Shown in pieces: positions 51,489 through 59,800 of a stretch of DNA of 64,000 bases. Under the pieces are notes generated by a model, which was not told the DNA's origin, did not search any database, and was given only the letters and a program-made list of their open reading frames with translations. How positions within the stretch are numbered: the stretch's first letter is position 1; each line of letters starts with the position of its first letter. The translations under genes and the position numbers were made by a program. This DNA is from Phaeobacter sp. J2-8 (GTDB lineage: Bacteria > Pseudomonadota > Alphaproteobacteria > Rhodobacterales > Rhodobacteraceae), in the NCBI RefSeq assembly GCF_022867865.1, contig NZ_JALIEC010000006.1:1-64000 (forward strand), written 5' to 3'.

Positions 51489-51572
51489 TTTCTGGTTCCT
51501 TTGTCTGGTCGCCGGGTGTTGATCGGGCGCCTGGCCCATCACATCCGGTGTTCACGTGGCCGGGGTCGCGGA

Positions 51573-52448
51573 TCATCGGTTGGCGATGCCCCACATGGCG
51601 AAGAGGTATTTGCGCACCGCAAAGATAAAGATCAGCGCAGGCACAACGAGGATGAAGCCACCGGCAAATTTGAGATGCAGCGGCGAGGTGTCGAGGTTCT
51701 GCAACAAGAAGGCCGTCAGCGTGCGGTTTTCGATGGTCAGAACCGCCGCGGCAAACACCTCGTTCCATGAAATCACAAAGGCAAAGATCGCACTGGCGGT
51801 GATGCCGGGCAGGATCAGCGGCAACACAACCTTCTGAAAGGCGGTGAGCCGGGTACAGCCCAGGGTCCAGGCCGCTTCTTCCAGCTCTATCGGGATGCCG
51901 GAAAACAGCGAAAAGGTGATCAGGACCGAAAACGGAATGGCCAGCGTGGTATGCACCAGCGCAAGGCCCAGCGCCGTGTCATCCAATCCGGTGCGGATGA
52001 ACATCACCGCCAGCGGCAGGGCCAGCAAGGGCAAGGGAAAGGCCCGCGTCAGCAGGATCAGCAGCCGAAAGGTGCCCTTGCCGCGGAATTCGAACCGCGA
52101 CAAGGCATAGCCTGCCGGCGCGCCGATGACGATCGACATGACCATCGTCATCCCCGCCACCAGAACCGAGTTCTTGAGCGCCGACAGCATCCCGGCAAAC
52201 CCGGCAAAGAAGGTCAGGCTGCCCAAATCAAATTCGGGAAAGAACGGTTTGGGAAAGCTGTTGACCGTTTCCGGCGATGACAACGTGTTGATCATCAGGA
52301 AATAGATCGGGACAATCACCCAGGCACAGAGCAGAACAACGCCCGAAACATAGAGAAACCTGCCTGCGCTGCGGGTGTTGGTCGCCGGTGTCGCGTCGGG
52401 GTCTGGTTGCGGGTCCGGCACAGATGCGGCCATTGAGGCTTGGCTCAT
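51573..52448 (-). CDS. Sugar ABC permease (MalG/UgpE type)
   Basis: A 291-residue permease. A hydrophilic N-terminus of about 30 residues precedes six membrane segments; SFPKPFFPEFDL and the EAA loop EEAAWTLGCTRLTAFQKVVLPLILP identify the MalG class. Its ATG overlaps the stop of the partner permease (ATGA at 52445-52448). Confidence 0.9.
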   Translation of the reverse strand: MSQASMAASVPDPQPDPDATPATNTRSAGRFLYVSGVVLLCAWVIVPIYFLMINTLSSPETVNSFPKPFFPEFDLGSLTFFAGFAGMLSALKNSVLVAGMTMVMSIVIGAPAGYALSRFEFRGKGTFRLLILLTRAFPLPLLALPLAVMFIRTGLDDTALGLALVHTTLAIPFSVLITFSLFSGIPIELEEAAWTLGCTRLTAFQKVVLPLILPGITASAIFAFVISWNEVFAAAVLTIENRTLTAFLLQNLDTSPLHLKFAGGFILVVPALIFIFAVRKYLFAMWGIANR

Positions 52449-53290
52449 ATCGAAGCTCCTTTCGGAACGCGCAGGACGCGCAGGATGATCAGGGTAAAGC
52501 CGATCGAAATGGCAAGGATGATAAGCGCCATCGCGGCCGCAGCCCCACTGTTGAGCAGGTCAAATTGATAGGCATAGGTTTCGCCCATCAGAACCGGGAA
52601 AAGCGTGCCCCCAAGGGCGGCGACCACGGCGAAAATTTCGAATGCCAGGATCACCCGCAGCACCAGCGCGGTTTGCAAAGATGGCCGCAGCATCGGCAGG
52701 GTGATGCGCAAAAACCGTTTCCAGGGCGATGCGCCAAACACCTCGGCGGCTTCGTAATATTCCTTTGGGATCAAGCCGATACCCGCCACCAGGATCACAA
52801 GCATGATCGCGGTCGCCCGCCAGATTTCGGCCAGGGCAATGGCCAGGAACACAACGCCGGGATGTTGATAGGACAGGAAATTCACCGGCTTGTCGACCAC
52901 GCCGAGCCCGTTCATCATCGTGTTGAGAAACCCCGATTGTTCAAAGATCGCCAACCAGATCAGCCCCGCCGCCAGATCGGAAATGCCCAGCGGAATGGTC
53001 CAGATATAGAGCACCAGATCGCGCCCCTTTTGCATCCGCGTCACCATGGTTGCCATCAACAGCGACAGCGCCAGCTGGATCGGGACAACGGCAGCGGCCA
53101 ACAACAACGTGTTGCGCATCGAAATCGGAAATTTCCAATATGTGGTGACTTCGCGAAAGTTCTCCATGGTGAAGCAGGCCCCGGTGCTGAAGGCCTGTTT
53201 CGCTACCAGCACAAAGGGATAGAGAAAGAACACACATAGGAACAACGTGACAGGCAGGATCAGGACGTACGGCAATATCCGTGCGTTCAT
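52445..53290 (-). CDS. Sugar ABC permease (MalF/UgpA type)
   Basis: A 281-residue permease with about six membrane segments. LYPFVLVAKQAF near the N-terminus and the EAA loop YYEAAEVFGASPWKRFLRITL are typical. ATG 53290 follows AGGAG at seven bases; the nine-residue longer reading has no support. It lies about 110 bases downstream of the binding-protein gene. Confidence 0.9.
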   Translation of the reverse strand: MNARILPYVLILPVTLFLCVFFLYPFVLVAKQAFSTGACFTMENFREVTTYWKFPISMRNTLLLAAAVVPIQLALSLLMATMVTRMQKGRDLVLYIWTIPLGISDLAAGLIWLAIFEQSGFLNTMMNGLGVVDKPVNFLSYQHPGVVFLAIALAEIWRATAIMLVILVAGIGLIPKEYYEAAEVFGASPWKRFLRITLPMLRPSLQTALVLRVILAFEIFAVVAALGGTLFPVLMGETYAYQFDLLNSGAAAAMALIILAISIGFTLIILRVLRVPKGASI

Positions 53291-53403
53291 GGCGGCACTC
53301 CTATCTGGCGCGGGCACGCCAACAAAGGGACGAAAAAGGCGAGGAATGGGGGGGTGTTCGGACCGACAGGGATCAGTCCGAACAGGTCGAGGGCGGGAGG
53401 ACC

Positions 53404-54672
53404 CTATTCGACCGGGCAGGCACCTTCGGAGGGTGCATCCGGGGCCCAGCAGGGCGCGCCGGTTTCATTCATGATCTCGATCAATGTGGTTTTCTGATCG
53501 TCCAGCACGGTGCGGATGTCCTGGCGGGCCAGAATGATCCGTTCGAACGCATCGACGAAGACACGGTTGAAATCACCGCCCTTTTCGCCAAGACCGGCGG
53601 GCAGAAGACCCGGGTTTGCATCGGCAGAGCCGCTGATCTTGGCCACGGCAGCCCCGGCGGCCTGTACCGATGGCGGCAGATCGCCCGGCAATTCAACATC
53701 CACAACCGGGAAGAAGTTGGTCGCGCGCAGCGTCGCGATCTGGGTTTCCGGTTTCAGCATGTATTCCACCAGCGCCTTTGAGGCCTCCATGTCCGGTGTG
53801 GTGCGCGGGATTGCGATCCCGGCCAGAACCGGCATGAAGCCACGACCGGCGGGACCGGCAGGGGCCGGGAAGGCGACGAAATCGTCGGGTCGTTCATTAA
53901 AGGCCTGAGCCAGGCGAGAGGTGTGATCGAACACGATCCAGGCATCCCCTGACAGAAGCTGTTCCTGCATGAACGAGAAATTGGTCGAACCGGGGTTGGT
54001 ATGTTCCCAAAGTTCGCGGAATTTTTCCCATGCGGTCACCGCTTCGTCGGAGGCAAAGGTGCGGACAACGCCATTGGTGTAAGACGGATAGAGATAGCCC
54101 TGGAAAAAGCGGTGTTTCAGACCCTTGGGGCCTGCGGGAAAGCCGAATTTCGGCTCGCCGGCCGCCTCATGGGCATTTGCGGCCCATGCAATCAGCTCGT
54201 CATAGCTGAGCGCGTCGATGTCGGCCCCTTCGGGCAAATACTGCAACGCGTCCTTGTTCGCGGCCATGATATAGCTGGCCTGCATCCAGGGCATGTATTG
54301 CATCTGATCGGTGCCGATTTTGGCCAGATCATTAAATGTGCCGCTGGCGGACATCATGCCAAGGTCGCCAACATCCACAAGATCGTCGGGGTTCATCGCC
54401 GAGAAATTGCCATGCAGCGCGCCCAGCAGCCCGATGGAGCCGGAATTGGCCTGAAGTTCCGCATTGAACCGGGTCAGCCAGGCGCCGACCTCGTTCGATT
54501 GATAATCAACAGCGTCGTCAAATCCGGCCAGCACCTGTTCGCGCATGGCCTGGCTTTCTTCGACCGGGTTGGCCTGGGTTGACCAGAAAAGAATATCGGC
54601 CTGTGCGGCAACGCCGGCACAGGTGATCGCAATACCGGACGCAGCGCCGGCGATTTTGTGAAATAGGGTCAT
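53404..54672 (-). CDS. Family 1 extracellular sugar-binding protein
   Basis: SBP_bac_1 protein, 422 residues, first gene of the sugar operon. ATG 54672 follows GGGAGGAA and starts a signal peptide (MTLFHKIAGAASGIAITCAG, cleavage near AQA-DI). Typical parts: NEVGAWLTRFNAELQANSG, GDAWIVFDHTSRLAQA and GIAIPRTTPDMEASKALVEY. Three residues in WTRFN-type and hinge regions fit the CUT1 sugar group. Expression is probably controlled by the divergent LacI regulator. Confidence 0.88.
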   Translation of the reverse strand: MTLFHKIAGAASGIAITCAGVAAQADILFWSTQANPVEESQAMREQVLAGFDDAVDYQSNEVGAWLTRFNAELQANSGSIGLLGALHGNFSAMNPDDLVDVGDLGMMSASGTFNDLAKIGTDQMQYMPWMQASYIMAANKDALQYLPEGADIDALSYDELIAWAANAHEAAGEPKFGFPAGPKGLKHRFFQGYLYPSYTNGVVRTFASDEAVTAWEKFRELWEHTNPGSTNFSFMQEQLLSGDAWIVFDHTSRLAQAFNERPDDFVAFPAPAGPAGRGFMPVLAGIAIPRTTPDMEASKALVEYMLKPETQIATLRATNFFPVVDVELPGDLPPSVQAAGAAVAKISGSADANPGLLPAGLGEKGGDFNRVFVDAFERIILARQDIRTVLDDQKTTLIEIMNETGAPCWAPDAPSEGACPVE

Positions 54673-54829
54673 GGTTCCTCCCAGAACTGAAATTCGGGGC
54701 CGACCTCCCTGTCGGCACCCGTACAAAGTTGACCAATCCCGCACTGGATGCGTTTCGGTCTGCGGGGGCAAGACAGCGGATTGGCGCGGGGCGCGCGGTC
54801 ACCAAATCTCTCACCCGATGCCTAAATAT

Positions 54830-54845
54830 GATATAACGATATATC
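54830..54845. promoter_or_regulatory. LacI-type operator
   Basis: GATATAACGATATATC, a 16-base dyad matching its reverse complement at 14 positions and centred on CG, the normal arrangement for LacI/GalR operators. It lies in the 281-base spacer between the divergent binding-protein and LacI genes, 158 bases from the former start and 109 from the latter, in an AT-rich patch likely to be promoter. Confidence 0.7.
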
Positions 54846-54953
54846 TCGTGTCAACGAAAATTGAGCGAGTGAACAGGGGGCTTTGGTGGGAAAAATCCAA
54901 ACCGGCCTACAAGATCATTGTTTTTCGGGCCGAAATCGCGCAGATTCTGCCAA

Positions 54954-55994
54954 ATGGTTATATCAAAGGGCGCCGGGAATTTGTCAGGCAAACCAACCCT
55001 CAGCACCGTGGCAAAAGAGGCCGGCGTTTCGATTCCGACCGTAAGCCAGGTGTTGCGCGGCACCGGGCGCATTTCGGAAAAGACCCGGCAAAAGGTGCTG
55101 CAGGCGGCCAAGAAGCTGCGCTATATCCCCGATGCCCGCGCGGCGGCGATGCGGTCCGGCGAAAACCGGGAAATCGGGTTTGTTATCAACCAGTTGATCA
55201 ACCCGTTCAATGCCGAGGTCGTCAGCGGCGCGGTCGACCAGCTTGAGGCCGCGGGTTATTTGGTGTCGATCGTCGACACGCGGGACGATGCCGAACGTCA
55301 GTCCCGCCAGCTTGAGGCGTTCATCCGCCACGGGCGGGGTGGATTGCTCTGGGTTCCGGCGATTGACACCCCGGATGAGGCTTTTGATCTGTTGGCGGCG
55401 CAGGCGATTCCAACGGTGACCTTCCTGCGGCATGTGCGGCGCGATTTCGATCATGTCGGCATCCGAAACGCCGAGGCGACGGCGACGGCCACGACCTATC
55501 TTGCGGATCTGGGGCACCGGCGCATCGCCTATCTGGGTGGTTCGCACAAAACCCCGGTGCGCCGCGAACGGGTTGCCGGATATCGTCAGGTGACCGCCGC
55601 GCGCGGGTTGGGGCCGGATCTGATCTGGAGCTGTGAAGACAACAAGCTTGCCGGGCTGGAGGCGATGCAAGCCCTGCGCCAGGATCACCCGGACATCACG
55701 GCGGTGGTGTGCAATGGGGATATGGTGGCGATTGGTGCAAGTCTGGCGTTGCTGCGCTCCGGGCAGACACCGGGCGTCGATGTCTCGATCATCGGGTTTG
55801 ATGACATTCAGGATGCCGCTGTTGCAACGCCGCCCCTGACGACAATGGCCGTGTCACCCCATAAACTTGGCAGCAAGCTGGCGCAGGTTCTGCTTGACCG
55901 CATCCGCGATCCCGACATGCCATCCACCGTGTCCGAGGTTTCGCCGGTTCTGGTGAAACGGGAAACCACCGGCGCACCGCGCAAAACCCCCTAG
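54954..55994 (+). CDS. LacI-family sugar-responsive regulator
   Basis: A 346-residue LacI/GalR regulator. The DNA-binding domain is TLSTVAKEAGVSIPTVSQVL with hinge helix KKLRYIPDARAAAMR, followed by a periplasmic-binding-protein-like effector domain (IGFVINQLINPFNAEVVSGA, DLGHRRIAYLGG, VDVSIIGFDDI). ATG 54954 is the first ATG with sensible spacing; TTG 54918 is possible but would add an unlikely tail. Divergent from the sugar transporter operon, which it should repress in the absence of substrate. Confidence 0.88.
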   Translation: MVISKGAGNLSGKPTLSTVAKEAGVSIPTVSQVLRGTGRISEKTRQKVLQAAKKLRYIPDARAAAMRSGENREIGFVINQLINPFNAEVVSGAVDQLEAAGYLVSIVDTRDDAERQSRQLEAFIRHGRGGLLWVPAIDTPDEAFDLLAAQAIPTVTFLRHVRRDFDHVGIRNAEATATATTYLADLGHRRIAYLGGSHKTPVRRERVAGYRQVTAARGLGPDLIWSCEDNKLAGLEAMQALRQDHPDITAVVCNGDMVAIGASLALLRSGQTPGVDVSIIGFDDIQDAAVATPPLTTMAVSPHKLGSKLAQVLLDRIRDPDMPSTVSEVSPVLVKRETTGAPRKTP

Positions 55995-56023
55995 GAACAC
56001 CGATGCTGCTGTGGGGGCCTAGA

Positions 56024-56056
56024 CAAACGCAACCTGCGTTTGGCCCATATGATGGG
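56024..56056. repeat. Two adjacent small hairpins after the LacI gene
   Basis: CAAACGCA-ACC-TGCGTTTG (56024-56042) is followed by CCCAT-ATG-ATGGG (56044-56056); a degenerate third copy of CAAACGCA...TGCG appears near 56073. No T run, so they are weak terminator candidates or processed 3'-end structures. Confidence 0.45.
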
Positions 56057-56191
56057 TTTCCCCAAGACGAGCCAAACGCAAGCCTGCGCCACATTGTTAA
56101 ACACGACGGGTTTTGATGTCCGTTGTGGCCGGAACAAACCGGCAAGACACTTTTTAAACGGCGCAGAACTCTTTTCGGCAGCGAATTTTCG

Positions 56192-56488
56192 TTAGCGAAG
56201 CGTACCCATCCGGGAGTGGTTGATTTGCGACCTGGCGGGTTGGCTTTGGGGGATCAGTTGCAACAACGGGCGGCACTGGCGGCGCAGATACAACAGGGCA
56301 ATCGGTACGAAAGGCCCCACCGCACTGATGGCAGATGCCAGAAAGTAAGCTGTGACATATCCCACTCCGGTGGCCACAAAATAGCCAAAGGCGCTAAAAC
56401 CAATCAGGAAAATGCAGACGAGACCATTCATCAGGGGCGCCTTTTCGGATTCTTCCAGGAATGCGTCGGTTTGGAATTCATCGGCCAT
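56192..56488 (-). CDS. Small two-segment membrane protein, unknown function
   Basis: A 98-residue protein behind an excellent ribosome-binding site (AAGGAGGT, six bases before ATG 56488). Residues 1-18 are acidic and cytoplasmic-looking (MADEFQTDAFLEESEKA). Two hydrophobic segments at about 19-45 and 50-67 (GLVCIFLIGFSAFGYFVATG and AISAVGPFVPIALLYL) precede a basic tail. I do not recognise the family. It stands alone between the LacI gene and the giant surface protein. Confidence 0.62.
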   Translation of the reverse strand: MADEFQTDAFLEESEKAPLMNGLVCIFLIGFSAFGYFVATGVGYVTAYFLASAISAVGPFVPIALLYLRRQCRPLLQLIPQSQPARSQINHSRMGTLR

Positions 56489-56823
56489 GTCATAACCTCC
56501 TTGGCAAAAGCGTGGATCGCTTGAAATTCTTCCTTACGATGCCGCGTCTCTGGATGTCGGAACAGACCGCCAAAGCATGGAAATGCAATAATAAAGGTTG
56601 GTGACCTATGCGTTGGCATAGGGCGGTGTGCGGCTTCGTTGCGACTGGGACGGCGGCGGGGCGGGATATGCCAAAGCATAGCGGCATAGCCTTCGGGGGA
56701 TCGAAACTGTCTGTCATAACCGGGGTTTCGCCGCCGTGACCGTGCAATTTTCTACGCAGGTCGTTCGCGTTACCACAGCCGGTCACGCAACCCAGTTCAA
56801 ATTACCAGAGCGAGGTTGGTTCA
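56489..56823. other. Intergenic region upstream of the giant surface protein
   Basis: A 335-base stretch without a credible gene between divergent genes. It holds CCTATGC-GTTG-GCATAGG (56605-56622), a perfect seven-base inverted repeat, and two further GCATAG words near 56676-56690. Promoters for both flanking genes must lie here; I cannot place them with confidence. Confidence 0.5.
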
Positions 56824-59800
56824 TTGATTATATCGTTGTCCAAGCGCCGAGGTGCCTGTTTGGCACTTGCTACGGCGGTTTTGACGTCTGCTTTCGCCTA
56901 TGAGGCGCAGGCAGGCGATTTCGGCATTGATTGGAGCACATTTGATTGGCCCGAAGGAACGCAGGGGCCCCTGGTCAGGACCCTGCGCGACCAATACGGG
57001 TTCGAAATTGATACCACGATCGAAATTACCGGTCTGACGCGAAGCTTCTTCGATGGCACGAGAATTCATGACACGCCGGATGATCTGGGATTTTTCGGCG
57101 GAAACGTCAAATCGCTGGTTATCGTTTCGGATGCCCGAAGCGGCGAAACGCGGCGCGGTGAAAGCAGGATCACGGCCCGCGTCGAGGCCAGCTCTGGTGG
57201 TATTGCGGTTGCGGTCGACAACCTCGAGATCGACATTCTCGATATTGATTCAACGGATAACAACAATTCCGGCGACCGCTGCGACTTTGTCACCGCGTTT
57301 GGGGACAACGGAAATCCGACCATGACCACCATTGGCAGCTCGCCAACGGTGGTGGTTGGCCCCGGCGCCGGTTCTGGCAGCACCGGCCCATTGCTGGCAA
57401 ACGAAGCGCAATGTCTTTTCATTGACTCGCCTTTTGTGACGTCGCCGACCTCGAACAACAACAACAACGGCACGGTTCGGGCAATCTATCCCGACAACAC
57501 ATCGGCCATCGAAATCTGGTACGATGAAAGCATCGGCGAGGTGCGCGATTATCCGTCGTCGACCTCAAACAACCCTGGTGCGCGCGGGATCGGCCTGTTT
57601 GGTGAGGTGGTGTTTACCACCGATCAAAGCATTACACTTGCCCGCAATACAACACCGCCGACGGCGCTTCAGGGCGAGTCGATCACATTCGTTTATACGG
57701 TCACCAACAATGGTGAACTGCCGTTCAACACCGGCCAGGATGTGGTGATCGAAGACGATCTGGTTGGCACGGTCACCTGTCCGTCAATCGACGCGCCGCT
57801 GGCGCCGGGGGGCACGGTCACCTGTACCGCCAGCTATACCGTCACCGCCGCCGATGTCCTGACCGGCGCCATCGACAGCACCGCCACCGCAGGCATGGGC
57901 AGCATTGGCCAGCCCTTTGTGTCCCGGCTGCAATCGAACCCGGAAAATGCCAGCATTGTCACCAACGTCCTGAGCAACACCACCGGTCCCCAGACCTGTA
58001 CGCCGCAATCGGTCTTTTCCCAACCCCGGACACAATTGGCCGGATCGGGCAGCGAAACGGTGCTGACGACCTCGGATATCTTTGTGTTTGACAATGTCAC
58101 CAATGATATCAACGGCAACGATGTGGATGTGGTGTTTCAGCTGACCTCTATCAACGACGCAACTGACGTGAACCTCAATACCTCTCTCGAGGCGCGGATG
58201 GTGGCGGCCGACAACGGATATCTGACCTACCTGATGCGGCTGGTGCAGGACGGCACCGCGACCCCGGCCAACCCTTTGGGCATCCCGGTCGAACAAAGCC
58301 GCATCAACGGCGTGATCATCCAACAGACCGATGTGGACAGCTCCAACGTCGGGCAGGACACTTCGGACGTTGTCGGCCCATTGTTGGCGCCGGATGCGAT
58401 TTCGCATTTCAACACGGTGCCCCTGGCGGGGTTCCCATCAGGCGGCCAGGCGATTTCCATGGACCCGGCCAAGACGGGCGACCCCACCAATTGGCTGGAC
58501 GAACCCAACGAATCCAACTTCGACAACTACGCCACCTATGAATACAGCACCTTTGTCGAGGCCGAGTTCATACATGGCTTTACCGGCACCTACACGAATT
58601 CTGCCCGACGCGGGTCTTCGATCCTGTTGTGTGCGGTCACCAATGTCTCGCCCAGCGTGGTGGCACAGGATGACGATTACACCGCTTCGCCGCTGAACAC
58701 CCTTTTGGGGGGCACGGCGGGGGAAGTGTTGTCAAACGACACGATCAACGGATTGCCCGCAACCTTTCCGACCGCCACAATCGAAGTGCTGACGCCCGCG
58801 ATTTCCCAAACCGCAGGCGACCCCGTGCCGGTGTTGGAAACCGCAGGGGCCGACGCAGGACGGGTGATTGTGCCGCCAAATGTGCCGGCCGGTGTCTATG
58901 AAATCGAATATGAGCTCTGCGATTCCGTCGATCCGACCCAGTGCGACCGGGCCAAGGTCCGGGTGGCGGTGTTTGACGGGCTGGGCGTCGACTTTGGCGA
59001 TGCGCCGGTCACCTATCTGCCCGCGTCGCATGGTGTGGCGCTTGGGACATCGTTGTATCTGGGGGCGATTCCGCCCGATATCGAGGCGATCAGCCAATCT
59101 GACGCCACCGCCACGGCGGATGACCTTCTTGGCACCGATGACGAAGATGCGGTGATCTTTCCGGTGCTGACCCAGGGTGTGATCAGTACGGTTGACGTGC
59201 CTGTTGTGGGTGCCGGGTATCTTCAGGCCTGGCTCGATTTCAACGGTGACGGGCTGTTCGAGGATACCTTGGATGAGCGTATTGCATCGGATTTTCAGGA
59301 TGACGGCACCGGCGCGGATAATGTCGCCGGGGATGGCGTGATCCAGATTGACGTGGCTGTGCCATCGGACGCCACCACATCGACCACCTATGCCCGGTTT
59401 CGGTATTCCAGCCTGATTGGCACGCCGGTCACCGGTTTCGCCATCGACGGCGAGGTCGAGGATTATTCGTTGATCATCGCGGCGGCGGACCTGGTCGACC
59501 GGGGCGACGCCCCGGCCAGCTATGGCGACCCGCGCCATGTCGTGGTGCCCTCGATCTATCTTGGCTCGGGCCTGCCCGATACGGAAACCGATCCGCAAAA
59601 CAGCGTGCTGGCCGATGCCGATGACCTTGCCGGGTTTGACGACGAGGACAGCATCGCAACCTTTCCCGTGTTGGAAGCCGGAACCACCGTGCCGCTGACG
59701 GTTCAAACCCACGAAACGCTTAGTCTGCAACTGCCGCTGGGGATTCCTGTTGTGTCCGGTATCACCAACCTTCAGGTCTGGATCGACTGGGATCAAAGCG

